Notes under the pieces: generated by a model
Database searches by the model: none
What the model was told of the DNA's origin: nothing
What the model saw: the letters and a program-made list of their open reading frames with translations, nothing else
Shown here: positions 22,201 through 33,600 of the stretch, piece after piece
Layout of the letters: every line of letters starts with the position of its first letter
How positions within the stretch are numbered: the stretch's first letter is position 1
Position numbers and translations under genes: made by a program
Assembly (NCBI RefSeq): GCF_901709675.1
Contig: NC_051090.1
Location: forward strand, 12,434,342 to 12,498,341
Reading direction: 5' to 3'
Length of the DNA stretch: 64,000 bases
Source of the DNA: Syngnathus acus
Lineage: Eukaryota; Chordata; Actinopteri; Syngnathiformes; Syngnathidae

Positions 22201-24142
22201 CTCATGCGCTGGCGCCGCCCGCAGCCGGCCTGGGCAGGACGGGCACGCTGATCGGCTGCTACCTGATGAAGCACTACCGCTTCAGCGCCGCCGAAGCCAT
22301 CGCTTGGATCCGCATCTGCAGGCCCGGCTCCGTCATTGGACCTCAGCAGCACTTCCTGGAAGAGTGAGCCAGAAGAAGGGACGGGGACGATTCTCACCGT
22401 TGCGTACCATTCGCTTCCCTTGTGACCAAGACTTGTATTTGTGGGCAGGAAGCAGGCGTGGCTTTGGTTGCTAGGAAACCACCATCGCATCACTAAGGCC
22501 GCTGAGGACGAGGACCACCTCGGCGACCTGGCATCCGGGGTGAAGGTCCTGGCCTTAAACGACGTTGAGCAACTTTCCCTCGCCGAGGACTGTCTGCGCC
22601 AGGTACACAAAGGTGCACGCCAACACACGCACACAGATACATGCCTTTGTGTTGTGTCGCCGCAGGGCGACGCCAGTGAGCGGTCGCCTCCGACTCAGGG
22701 AGACAAACTGCGAGCTCTTAAAGGTCGCCGCCTCTTCCGGCCCGCCGCCGCCGCCTCTTCTTCGGCTTTGAGGTATGAGTGGCTCCATCCCTCCACTCCC
22801 CTCACCCACCCGTCAGTCAAAAGTTCCATGAGCTCTGAATGACATCCAGATGGGTCGCTTTGCCTTGCAGGGTAGAGCAGCGTGGCGGCACGCCCACAAG
22901 GCCTATCAGGTCAGCGCACGCCACAAACACATGCCCAGACAGGACGGGCGCATGACGAAAATAGCGACAATGTGACGACCGAGACGGACGTTCCAAAGGC
23001 TTACTCGCTGATACAAGTGGCGTTTAAATAAGTCTGAACGCAATGTTGGATCATTGCAATGGAGGACTCTTTTGACTATTTTCTTCCGACAAAAGGCACA
23101 AGAGTCACTCTGCATCACAGAACCAAAGTTGAAAATAAGGTCCGTTTGCAAAAAAGTGCCATATTATCCCGAAAACTCGCCCTGTTTTTAGCCTTTGTCC
23201 CAAATAAGTGGTTAGCAAATAAACGTCTTAAAAATACATCAATAATTAGCATGACAAGAACCCTTATAGCAAGTTGAGCGCATCAGCCTTCAGTCAGCCA
23301 TGTTTGCTTTTTGACTTCCCCCATCATTTAAAGGCCACAAGACTTGTACCGCGATCGTCAGCCTTTGCAGGCCCCCCATATCTGCTTCCGATACTCACCT
23401 GTGCTTGGCAACGACCAAGACACTGACCATGACAAAATTCTGCCTGAAAAATGCCACAAAGAATTTCCAATGGTGTCTCGTTGTCAGACTGCGGGTGGGT
23501 GCTGAAGGCGGCACCGCCCCCTCACTGCTAAAGTCCTTCAAGTCGTCGGCGTCCTCTGCGAGGATCGCTCGCAGCTCCTCTTCATCGACGAGCGGCTTGA
23601 GGTCAGACGCTTCCCTTGCTCCTTCTTCCTTTCGTCTCGCTCAGCTTATTGGCCGTTGTCATTGTCTTGATGTGTGGGCGCGGGCGTGTGCGCGTGCGCG
23701 TGTGCGCCTGCTCTCGAATGGCCAGCTCGCTCGGCGACATACACGCCGCGCACACGCCCTTGTCTTTGCTCCCGCGTGGGTACGCTAGCTCGTTGATGCC
23801 AGGACGCCATCTGAGCCGCTCCTTTCCTGTAAGTCCGCTGGCCCTGCCCCTCTGTGCGGATTGCTTTGCTGTGACATTACCAGGAACACGCTCGTTTCCT
23901 TACTTTCCGAGCGCATCTCTGTGTGTTTGCCGTGGATGCGTTTTGACGTGTGGTGTGTGTAACCCCAAATGCTATCGTGTGACCTGCCCACAAAAAGTGT
24001 AGTGAAAAGTGTGATCACATCGTCATCATGAGGAACCGGCGGCGCGTGTCACGTGAATGTTGGCAACAAGCTCGTGAGCAACTCTGAGTTTTTTGGTTTT
24101 TTTCCCCTTCAGTCGCTTCAGTCTGACTGCATCAACTTCTAG
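19244..24142 (+). CDS. cdc14a: Dual-specificity protein phosphatase CDC14A, 16 exons
   Basis: Exons: 19244-19337, 20258-20348, 20417-20492, 20905-20997, 21081-21160, 21472-21538, 21630-21692, 21759-21846, 21923-22153, 22225-22363, 22449-22602, 22666-22772, 22871-22909, 23488-23601, 23726-23828, 24113-24142. Phases agree, giving 522 aa. The protein removes proline-directed phosphates from CDK targets and in vertebrates works at centrosomes and cilia. The N-terminal half runs from RLYFATLR through [12 protein letters not shown] to YEHYE. The catalytic half has [14 protein letters not shown], the general-acid loop FFLDGSTP and the signature HCKAGLGRT, with Cys293 and Arg299 (human Cys278 and Arg284); intron 9 splits this signature. 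The tail is low-complexity and about 70 residues shorter than in human CDC14A. The last exon reads SLQSDCINF, like the human end SLQSEYVHY. The N-terminus is 15 residues longer than human, so the start is the least certain part. Confidence 0.95.
21311..21502 (+). repeat. Tandem duplication of the cdc14a intron 5 end and exon 6 start
   Basis: The segment at 21413-21502 (AAATCGTCCGAGTG to TTTGGGAAATG) repeats the one at 21311-21417, with about 10 differences and a few extra bases. The duplicated part includes the splice acceptor GTGCGTAG|GGA and the first bases of exon 6, so an inactive look-alike acceptor sits at 21396 upstream of the true one at 21471. After TTTGGGAAATG the first copy loses the exon. 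Confidence 0.85.
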
Positions 24143-24808
24143 AAGGTCCCATGTCCCCTGAATGCAGCGCATGCATTCCAGGACGTCCAAGGTGTGTCTC
24201 GGGAAGCAAAGAAGGAAAGTTTCAATCAAGACGTCGTGATCAGCTGGGGGGACAGCCGTTCTGTTGTCACGGTTACCACCTTCAGCTTCCTCATTTTTTC
24301 AATGACGTCACCTCGCAAAGGCCTGATGAGGTGCAACCTATGACCTGACCTTTTGTGAGAAGATAAGTGACTCACACCGGAAGGGTGTAAGCGCAGCACT
24401 AGCCGATAGCCCCAGGCCGGAGTCTGGTTTTAATGTTGAATTTGAATGTTGTTGTTTTTTTAATGTCACTTTCTCCTGACTTTGATGAAGGCGATTGGTC
24501 ATCTGTGGACCTGTGACCAATCACACCATCACTCCAGTCCTCTACCTCTTCCGTTGGTTTTGTTATAGCAAGGAATTTTAAAGTAAGACTCGTGGGAACC
24601 AAGTCCCTGTCTTGCTCTAAATTTGATAGTCTCGACTTTGAAGTTTGTTCACTGGTAAAAGGAAGCACGGAAGCGATTTCCCAAAAGAAGAGCAAGCACT
24701 GTTGTGATGAGAGCAGCATTTGCTTTTATTTTGAAGGGGAGCTCCCCGTTGATGTTTGATTATTTGGGAAAGACATCTATTTTCTTGTAAGTCCTTCAAG
24801 CAGAAGGA

Positions 24809-24814
24809 AATAAA
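24809..24814 (+). terminator. Candidate poly(A) signal of cdc14a
   Basis: AATAAA 667 bp after the cdc14a stop and 305 bp before the vcam1 start codon. It is the first canonical signal found downstream of the stop. Its use is inferred. Confidence 0.4.
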
Positions 24815-25118
24815 TTATTTTTCTTGATGTCTTTTCTGCTCTTAGCGGTCACATTCTGTGACACAATATGTTGTCGTCGTACCAAAGTCAATCGCAAGTT
24901 GTCGTGTCATCTGCAGCCCGCTGATGAGTCTGTATTGTCTTGAGTCAAGACGAGTGATGAGCGGAAGCGCGCAGTTCCTGTGCCGGGCAGCAGGGGGAGC
25001 TCGCTCTTTGTCTTTCTCCGCTTGGGCTCCGCAGCTCTCGTCAAGACCAAGCCGCTCACATGCACGAAGACTGGCACAGAGCTCGGAGGTCTGCTCCGCC
25101 AAACTGCGTCCGTCCGTG

Positions 25119-28100
25119 ATGACCGCCAGGCTTCGTCTCGTCTGCCTGTTGCTCTCAGGTGACCCTTTCTACCTTTGCTGCTGAGGTTCAGGGTTCCGAC
25201 TAGAGCAGGGGTCTCGCACTCCAGTTCTCGGGGGCCGCATTCCTACATGTTTTCCAAGTTTCCCTCGTTAAACACACCTGATTCAAATGATCAGTTCATC
25301 CTCACGTTCTGCAGGAGCCTGATAATTGAATCAGGTGTTTAACGAGGGAAACTTGGAAAACATGTAGGAATGCGGCCCCCGAGGACTGGAGTTTTGAGAC
25401 CCCTGGACTAGAGCTTACTTTTTGCTTCCTCCTGTGTGTATTCATATCAAGCGTAGCGTTGAAACAGTCAGGAATGAGTGCATGATTCACAATCGAACAC
25501 ACCTGATTTTGTTGGATGACGATGCATAGACTGAAAACATTGGCCGAAAAGACTCCCGAATCACAGCATTTTTAGATTTCATTGCTTAGACCTGCAATCA
25601 AACCCACGGCCCGGGGGCCATTTGCGGGCTGCAGGATGACATATTGCGGCCACCTACTTGACGTGAGAGTTGGGGCCATTAGAGGCAGTTGCTTTGGTGC
25701 TGTCCCGACTGTCCGTGTCTGCTTCAAGTCCCTGAGCTGGCTTGCGCCAAGGCCTGCTCTGTGAGTAACCAAGCGCAGGCTTCCCCCCGCTGGACGTTGT
25801 CCTCGAGAGAGCGGTGTCTTCCGATTGCTCAATGTGACGGTGCGCAATTCGGGCCTCTACCGGGTCAACGCCAGCAACCCCTCCAGCTGCAGGGACAGAA
25901 TCCGATTGGAGAAACTCTCCTTTAGCGCGAAGCGGCGCTACTCCAAAGTTTGCAAAAACGTCGTTGCACTTGAAGTAGGGCCATTACCATTGCTTGCTGC
26001 CCACCAAGGGCATCAAAAATGGTTGAAGCTCCCAAAGCCAGAAAGGCACTCATTGTCGACCGTATGTGCTGCTGTGGTGGGCGGCGGCTGCGGTGCAGGT
26101 GTGCTGGCGTGGCACCGCTGCGGGGTGTCTCTGCGGGTGGATCTTTCTCCCAGCGGGCCGCTCTTCAAACTGGGCGAGCGGCAACAGCTGGCATGCTCCG
26201 TCGACGACTGCCCCGTCACGCCCGTCATTTCGTGGACGCCGCTCGACGACCGACCACTCAATGCCCGTGTCCGGACGCGGGACAACCTGTCACTGCTCAC
26301 CTTTGAACCCGTGGATATGGAGCACGAAGGTCCCCTGCTGTGTAAAGTCACCTGCGGGGAGCAGCACAAACAGGCCAAAACACACATCAGACTTTACGGT
26401 CAGCTCAAGCACACGCGTGACATCCATCTAGCCTGACACGCATGGAGCTAGAAGGATTGATTGATTAGCCAACATCAGTCATGTCAACGCTTTTGTCTTT
26501 CAGCCTTCCCGTCAGACCCGGAGATCCGAGGTCATGACCCCGTCCGCGCTGGGGAGGAATCCACGCTGACGTGTCAACTGCGTGACCTTTACCCTGCCGA
26601 GAGGCTGACTCTAGATTGGCTGAGGGGAGGTCAGGTCGTGCGCAGCGTGCCGGGAGAGGCCGGGGCCACCTCCGTCCAATCGGCTTACACCTTCACGCCT
26701 CAGAGGGCGGAGTCTGGCGAGAACCTCACCTGCAGAGCCACCCTTGACCTGCACGACCTGCCCCCCCCGGAACGCACCCGGCAGACTGTCACTCGCCTCC
26801 ACGTGACATGTAAGCACGTGTGTGATGCCATGTTGCCCTGCCAGTTGGCGTTGCTATGGCAGCGATGATTACAATGATGATGGCAGCGTGCTTCCCTACA
26901 GTCGCTCCGGTAGTGACGGTGCTGTCGGACCCCGGCACGGTGTCGTCAGGGTCCGTCCTGATCCTGAGCTGTTCGGCGTCCGGCAACCCAGCCCCCGTCC
27001 TCATGTGGACCTTCAGGCCCGAGGATGGCGGGCCGTTGGAGGTCAAAGGTCACAGTGAGACGCTTGTGCTGGCCGCGCAGGCGGGAGAGTTTCGCTGCGA
27101 GGCCCGCAACCACGAGGGAAAAGACAGCAAGGCTGTCCGCGTGCGCATCAACGGTGAGAGGCTACCGTGTACGTGCTCGTGCACAGCTCGCAAGAGGTCA
27201 TGGGTCAGCAGGCGTGACTGCGCTTTTGGGCTGCCTGCAGCTTCACCCAGCAACACCTCCATGTTTGTGAGTCCGGGTCGGGAGCTTATGGAGGGCCAGC
27301 GTGTCACCTTTACCTGTCGCTCCCATGGAGCACCGCCCCCCGTCCTGGTGCTGAGTAGGGAGGGGGTGGAGCTTTGGAGGTCTGACTCCACCCCCTGGCT
27401 AACTTTTAGCCTGTCCGTGCGGCCCGATGACGCTGGCCAGTACAGATGCGACGCCAGCAACCCCTTGGGAACGCAACGCGTCACACAAAATGTCACGGTG
27501 GCGGGTAAGAACCGCAAGCATACACGCTAGCGCCACACAATCAGGTGACGACGACATGCAAACAACACTCGAGACGCCCACGCCAACAAATCAGCCATGC
27601 AACCGCGACCAGCTCATTTGATGCCATCTTTGACAGTAGACATTTGTGTTCTCTTGTGAAATATGGCATATGAGTTGAATGGTTCTTGGTTGCAAGCTGA
27701 CCAGTCCTTTTCGCTTCGTTGCTGTTGATTTGCATTTCTTTCATCATGATGCAAAAGAGTCGTCAGAGAAAGCACACGTTGCAAAAGACTCAAGGCGGTG
27801 GCCATTTTGGCCAGCTTTAGGGATGCAATCCGAATCTTGTCACACTAACAAGGTCCTGTGCACATGTTTGCCAAAGCTCCTCCCAGGAACACGACGGTGG
27901 TGGTCGCGCCATCGGCGGCAGTGTCAGCGGGCCAGAACGTTACAGTGTCCTGCCAAAGCGCAGGCTTCCCCCCGCCGGACGTTGTCCTCGAGAGAGCAGC
28001 CGACGGGACGCAGCGCCGCTCCGCCGACGGCGTCTTCCGATTGCTCAATGTGACGGTGCGCGATTCGGGCCTCTACCGGGTCAACGCCAGCAACCCCTTG

Positions 28101-28370
28101 GGCCACCAAGTCCGAGTGTTCCGCCTCACCGTGACAGGTGCTGCTTTGGCTGCCCTAAGCTTTCACGGTGGCGTTTTCTGTCGGCCCAACTTCTACTCGG
28201 GTCTTTGTGTTGCAGAGCCCGGTGCTAGGACTCTGCCCGCTCTCGCCGCCATCCTGGTGCCCGTTGCCGCCGCACTGGTCCTGGACCACCTCAGAAGGTC
28301 CAAAAAGAAAGGGTCCTACCGGCTGACGTCCTCCACCCCTGCGCCTGAACAGCACCCTTTCAGCGCTTGA
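25119..28370 (+). CDS. vcam1: VCAM1-like adhesion molecule with five Ig domains and one membrane segment
   Basis: Exons: 25119-25158, 26099-26398, 26504-26809, 26902-27153, 27241-27504, 27877-28137, 28216-28370, all phase 1, one Ig domain per exon, 525 aa. Signal peptide about 1-22; domain 1 (14-113) has the double-disulphide pattern of VCAM/ICAM-type first domains (C46, C51 and CKVTC near its end). It holds LDDRPL at 62-67 where mammalian VCAM1 has the integrin-contact loop QIDSPL; Asp64 matches the key Asp. Domains 2-5 follow, the fifth opening APPRNTTVVVAPS. A membrane segment (LPALAAILVPVAAALVL) and a short tail with RRSKKKGSY end the protein. In mammals VCAM1 on endothelium binds leukocyte alpha-4 integrins. 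Human VCAM1 has seven Ig domains, so this is a shorter form. The identity rests on domain 1 and on position between cdc14a and slc30a7. An ICAM- or MADCAM-like name is the main alternative. Confidence 0.86.
25206..25405. mobile_element. Palindromic hAT-type MITE in vcam1 intron 1
   Basis: A 200-bp element runs from CAGGGGTCTCGCACTCC to CTGGAGTTTTGAGACCCCTG. It is flanked by an exact 8-bp duplication, GACTAGAG (25198-25205 and 25406-25413). The two arms, about 90 bp each, are near-perfect reverse complements around ATCAGTTCATCC, so a transcript would fold into a long hairpin. No coding capacity. Confidence 0.95.
25768..25881 (+). pseudogene. Degenerate partial copy of the fifth Ig exon of vcam1, inside intron 1
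   Basis: This segment repeats vcam1 exon 6 (27953-28097) almost base for base, including CGCAGGCTTCCCCCCGC, GACGTTGTCCTCGAGAG and TCAACGCCAGCAACCCC. It lacks 31 nt after GAGAGAGC, which shifts the frame, and it has no donor site at its end. It is a duplicated, truncated pseudo-exon. The low divergence suggests a recent duplication or gene conversion. Confidence 0.93.
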
Positions 28371-28515
28371 ACGCCGCAGCCTGCAAAAACCCCCGACCCC
28401 ACCCACCTGAAGTGGCCCCTCGCCATTGACCATGTTTGCCACTGGTGACTTGTTAAATGAGGTTGCAGAACCGTCGCTCGCTCGACAATGCTTGCATTGG
28501 AGCTCATCAACTTGG

Positions 28516-28521
28516 AATAAA
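28516..28521 (+). terminator. Poly(A) signal of vcam1
   Basis: AATAAA 146 bp after the vcam1 stop, in CTTGGAATAAAGAAACGG. Confidence 0.75.
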
Positions 28522-29394
28522 GAAACGGCCGGCAGTCAAGGCAGCCGGCTCTCCGCCCAACTTGTCGTGTAAGGCTGCGTTTGCTGGCAACCGGCCAAAG
28601 AGCCCCTGAATGGGGTCTGCGCTCATTGGTCGCCCGAGCGGGCCAAGTTTGCGTCCCGGTTCACAGCCTGTGCGCGAGCTGGGCCTTGGTGTTTCCCAGG
28701 CGACAGAAAGCCTCGTTAGGGAGCTGCTTGGGATTCACGCAGAGACCTCTGCAAAAGTTGTAAATGTTGGGTTTGCGGTGTTTTTCCACCTGCGACCTGT
28801 GACCCTCTTGCAGGCCACAAACAATGATTGTGCTGCATGTCAGCGTTTCAATGTCCCTCCTGATGCATCCTGCTTGCCCGCTTGCAAGAGCAAACATCAA
28901 ACTTAAATTTGGCTGAATAAGATAATCTTTTGATCTTGGAAGACGTGAGCACGTCCTCCTCGTTTGGGTTTGAAGCTGTATTGAGGCGTTGAGCAAGATG
29001 AGTTTTGGCTTCCATCCCATTCCACGCCGACCGAGGAGATTTGATGAGTCAGCAGTACGGAGGTGGCCAAAGTTGAGCGAAGTGGCGGGACATCGCCCAG
29101 TTTCATGGTTGCTTCATCACTTGAAGCCGCACGCACGCAAATGCATCCGTGGCAATCACTTCTCAACATCGATCGCGCCCGTCCGTCAGTCTTTTCTAAG
29201 ATAATAAACGATGCAATAAGGCTGTCAGCCACACGCGCGCGGGTTTACACAAACACCGGAAGAGCACAACAATGCAGTCGTGCTTGCAGGCATTATTCCA
29301 GATTTTCTTTTTCTCTTCCTGGCCAGGGCTGGACGGTCTTGACTGGGGCTTCACAAATTACAGGCGCACAAAGTCACAGGCTAGTGTTGGCTCG
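28522..29394. other. Intergenic DNA, nothing recognised
   Basis: About 870 bp with mixed base composition. No exon or known repeat was recognised. In the human order EXTL2 would come next, but none of its exons was seen here or up to slc30a7. Confidence 0.5.
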
Positions 29395-29520
29395 TGAGTG
29401 AACGATTCGTTCAGAAAGAACGACTCCTTTCAGTGAACGAATCACTTCCTAAAGTGATTCGTTCTTGTTTTCCTTTCATATATAACTTCAACCAGTAGAT
29501 GTCAGTAATGCCCATTGAAG

Positions 29521-29728
29521 CTCACTGAGTGAATCACTCACTGAGTGAATCACTCACTGAGTGAATCACTCACTGAGTGAATCACTCACTGAGTGAATCA
29601 CTCACTGAGTGAATCACTCACTGAGTGAATCACTCACTGAGTGAATCACTCACTGAGTGAATCACTCACTGAGTGAATCACTCACTGAGTGAATCACTCA
29701 CTGAGTGAATCACTCACTGAGTGAATCA
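29521..29728. repeat. 16-bp minisatellite, about 13 perfect copies
   Basis: The unit CACTCACTGAGTGAAT repeats with essentially no variation. Each period contains TGAGTGA-A-TCACTCA, a perfect 7-bp inverted repeat around one base. The array starts in the diverged flank GAAGCTCACTG and stops at ATCACATTTCC. It lies inside the GTGAAC-rich composite repeat. Confidence 0.97.
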
Positions 29729-29845
29729 CATTTCCAGTTCACCGCGAGAACGGATCAGTGAGGGAATGAATCCTGGCTTTCCCGTTCGCGAACGAGTCAA
29801 TGAGTGAAATGCCTTCTTGTGCATCAACGGATCAGTCAGTGAATA

Positions 29846-30604
29846 CCGTGTTTCCCATGCATAATGCGCAAAATTTAACTAATTTATTGTCCTAAAATCT
29901 GGGGTGCGCATTATGCATGGGTACATCAATTTTTGAAGAAAATCTCCCCCGAAATAAAACTTGAAATCACACCTTTCTTCTTGTTTGTTGTCAATCGCGC
30001 ATCGTATTCAGCCATCCTGCCCAACACAGTCAGTAAAATTCATAATTGACGACACATCGTTTGATGCGATGGTGCAATCCTTGATGGTGTGTTATTGTCA
30101 AATATTGTTTGTTTTTTAATCTCCATCGCAACCCGGATATCATACGGAGGCCGCCATTACAGACGCGCAGAACGGATGCGCAAGACACGTCAGCTATATA
30201 AAGAGCGGGAGTTCAGTTCTAAATGCGTATTACAGGTAATATTTTATTTCACAACGCTTTGCCTTGTTCCTTTCTCTGCTGTTCACTTCAAACACGCTCC
30301 ATACGAACACAATGCTTGCTCGATCACCTGCTCGTTTGCTGTCACAATGTACCCTGCACAAATCCGAAACATTTCTTCGCTCTCGAGTTTGCTAGCGCAT
30401 GCGCAGTGATACTGACCGGCAGAATAACATCCGGTTGTTCCCAAAGATAATCTTTTTTCTGAAATAATTTTACGTTTACGGACTTAAGTAAGAGTCAAAA
30501 TTTGGGTGCGTATTATACATGGGTACAGACTTTTTTCCAGCATCGACATGCCATTTTTAGGGTGCGTATTATGCACGGGGGTGCATTATGCATGGAAAAC
30601 ACGG
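29846..30604. mobile_element. TA-flanked non-autonomous DNA element (CCGTGTTTCCC ends)
   Basis: The ends CCGTGTTTCCCATGCATAAT and the reverse complement at 30581-30604 are flanked by TA (29844-29845, 30605-30606). The interior includes a stretch (30230-30450) repeated in inverted orientation at about 32060-32270 and 33290-33480, so these are copies of one family. No transposase. Confidence 0.85.
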
Positions 30605-31280
30605 TATGTTGCGTCTCCTGGCGTGTACTATGGAAGCCAGAATGTAGATTTACGATTTACTTATAGTAGGTAACGTGTATGCATATATATGCCTAAATGT
30701 TGTTATCCAATATATCTACTGCAGTTCCGTACTTTTATTATTATTATTATAAACATTTATGTTATAACTTGTCTGGTGTTTTATTTCTTGTTTTTATATT
30801 CGCCATTCAGAACATAAAAATCTGACATTTGGTTAACTGCTTTATATGACTATGTATGTGTTTTACGTTGTTATATGAGTTGGTGTCCCCAAAATTAACA
30901 AATGTCGGCATAACGTTTTTTGTTTTTAAACCTTTTATTCAAACATAAACACATTCGGTATAATAACACCATCAACTACTAGCCAACAAATACAAACTTA
31001 AAATATCAATGTCGGCATAACGTGTGTCGGCTGACAATAGCATAGCGGCAATGCTGTGTCACTCACTCGTGAATCTTCGCGAACGACCAATCAGCAGCGC
31101 CAGCGAGCGATAGATGGAGGAGGGACTTTACGAGTCAGTGACGTAATTTCCCGTTCATGAACGAGTCAGTGACGCAATTTCCCGTTCACGACCGGGTGAG
31201 AGACTGTTGCCAACGGATCAGTGTGTAAGTGTTGTATCATAGAGAGAAATGTGTTAATTATCCAAGCCAATTATTATATA
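30605..31280. other. Unannotated AT-rich DNA within the composite repeat
   Basis: Holds AT-rich sequence with TTATTATTATTATAAAC near 30740, then from 31036 the GTTCATGAACGAG words of the surrounding composite. No gene seen. Confidence 0.5.
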
Positions 31281-31680
31281 CCGTAATTTTCGGACTATAA
31301 GTCGCACCGGAGTATAAGTCGCACCAGCCATAAAATGCCCAAAAATGTGAAAAAAAACATATATAAGTCGCTCCGGAGTATAAGTCGCATTTTGGGGGGC
31401 AATTTATTCGACAAAATCCAACACCAAGAACAGACATGAACGAGCAACAACAGGCTAAACGATACGGTATGCTAACGTGACAAACACAAACGAGGAGCTG
31501 AGAACGGGCCTGACGTAACATTCAGTTATTTTAAAAAAACTATTACATAAATAACACATTTATAAAACCATCTGTGTCACTCCAATTCATTAAATCCATC
31601 GATCGTCCTTTGTCAACAATGCCGTGTGCCGCGCCGCAGTTCAAATTATTCCACAGGCCCATACAACGATATATAAACTA

Positions 31681-32474
31681 CCGTTTTTTTCCGTGTATAA
31701 TACGCCCCCATGTATAATACGCACCCTAACAATGGCATGTTGATGCTGGAAAAAAGCCTGTACCCATGTATAATACGCACCCAATTTTTTTTTTTTTTTT
31801 TAATTTATTTTTTTTTTTCTTTTTTTTTTTAAGTCCCAATGATCGTCACACACGCAGGGAGGCAATGGGTCCCATTTTTATAGTCTTTGGTATGGTCTTA
31901 ACTAGGCTGGATGTATTTTTTTTGTTGGCGTTGATTTCTCCGACTGCCCATAAAGGCACCACCGCGATCAGATGAAAAGAGAGGAAAGTGACGTGCGGAC
32001 ATGTGAAAAAGGCGGCTCTGTATGGGAGAGACGTTGAAGAGGAATAATAACACCCTTGGAAACCAAAACTTGACCCTCGTCGTGACTCGGAGCCGCAACA
32101 AATGTTTCGGATTTGTGTAGGGTACATTGTGACAGCAAACGAGCAGGTGATCGAGCAAGCGTCTGATACGAGAGCATTGCGTTCGTATGGAGCGTGTTTG
32201 AAGTGAACAGCAGAGACGAAAGGAACAAGGCAAAGTGTTGTGAAATAAAATATTACCTGTAATACGCATTTTGTTATTTGCTGATTGTATTAAGCTATCA
32301 CATTCATTGTCAGTCAAGAAGAGAAGAGGACTATTATCCCTTCTTTGACGAAATGACCAGAGCACAGTACAAACACACTATTGTTCTTTCGGTATTTATT
32401 CAACCCACATTCTTTCACAACATGACAAGAAGAGAACAATACATAAATCAATACTCGTACCAGTACCATGATTT

Positions 32475-32510
<36 letters not shown>

Positions 32511-32612
32511 TTTTAAAAATTTAAAAAAAATTGTACCCATGTATAATGCGCACCCCAGATTTTAGGACAATAAATTAGTTAAATTTTGCGTATTATACAC
32601 GGAAAAAAACGG
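31681..32612. mobile_element. TA-flanked DNA element nested in the 31281-33659 element
   Basis: The ends CCGTTTTTTTCCGTGTATAA and its reverse complement (32593-32612) are flanked by TA (31679-31680, 32613-32614). Inside are T-rich and A-rich runs (31786-31830, 32480-32507), a deleted SINE remnant, and the region shared with 29846-30604. Removing it joins AAACTA to TATTTTAAATAACT, as in the neighbouring direct repeat, which proves the insertion point. Confidence 0.88.
31831..31894 (-). mobile_element. Internally deleted tRNA-SINE remnant
   Basis: AAGTCCCAATGATCGTCACA is joined directly to GCAGGGAGGCAATGGGTCCC; the full SINEs at 41574 and 60500 have about 160 bp between these two parts. The tRNA-like head is also missing. 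Confidence 0.8.
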
Positions 32613-33115
32613 TATATTTTAAATAACTATCACATAAACAACAATATTATAAAACCATTTGTGTCACTCCAAATCATTAAATCCATCGATCAAATTTCTC
32701 GTCTTTTATCGATCGTCCTTTGTCAACAATGCCGTGTGCCGCGCCACAGATCAAATTATTCCACAGGCCCATACAACGATATATAAACTATATTTTAAAT
32801 AACTATCACATAAACAACAATATTATCAAACCATTTGTGTCACTCCAAATCATTAAATCCATCGATCAAATTTCTCGTCCTTTATGTCATCCTGGTGACA
32901 GAGGACATGTCCAGAGGATATGGCGCTTTAAAGTGTTAATTACTTTATTTGATTTTTTCTCTCTATTTTTCATGTTTTGAATATGTTCAAGATAAAGATA
33001 TCAAAGCATGTGAAGTGATCAACTATACTAAAAATAACATGTGAAGTGGTCAACTATACTTGTAAGTAAGTGATGTGTTAATGATCAAGTAAAAATTTGT
33101 GAAAAAAAACATATA

Positions 33116-33600
33116 CCGTTTTTTCCCATGTATAATGCGCCCCCATGTATAATACGCACCCTAAAAATGGCATGTTGATGCTGGAAAAAAGCCTGTACCC
33201 ATGTATAATATGCACCCAAATTTTGACTCCTACTTAAGTCCGTAAACGTAAAATTATTTCAGAAAAAAGATCATCTTTGGGAACAACCGGATGTTATTCT
33301 GCCGGTCAGTATCACTGCGCATGCGCTAGCAAACTCAATAGCAAAGAAATGTTTCGGATTTGTGTAGGGTACATTGTGACAGCAAACGAGCAGGTGATCG
33401 AGCAAGCGTCTGATACGAGAGCATTGTGTTCGTATGGAGTGTGTTTGAAGTGAACAGCAGAGAAGAAAGCACATCTGTAATGGCGGCCTCCGTATGATAT
33501 CCGGATTATAAAAAAATAAATAAATTTAAAAAAAAAAAAAAAAAATTGTACCCATGTATAATGCGCACCCTAGATTTTAGGACAATAAATTAGTTAAATT
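33116..33600. mobile_element. Truncated TA-flanked DNA element, same family as 31681
   Basis: It starts with CCGTTTTTTCCCATGTATAA after TA at 33114-33115 and shares the interior of 31681-32612 and 29846-30604. It stops at AAATTAGTTAAATT without the closing inverted repeat, so the far end has been lost. Confidence 0.75.

Noticed and set aside
23616-24002. 128-codon frame as an alternative last exon of cdc14a
   Set aside because: Splicing at 23828 to 24113 restores a C-terminus (SLQSDCINF) like that of CDC14A; the read-through tail has no such match.
29521-29728. CRISPR-like regular repeats
   Set aside because: There are no unique spacers between units and the surrounding genome is vertebrate; it is a minisatellite.
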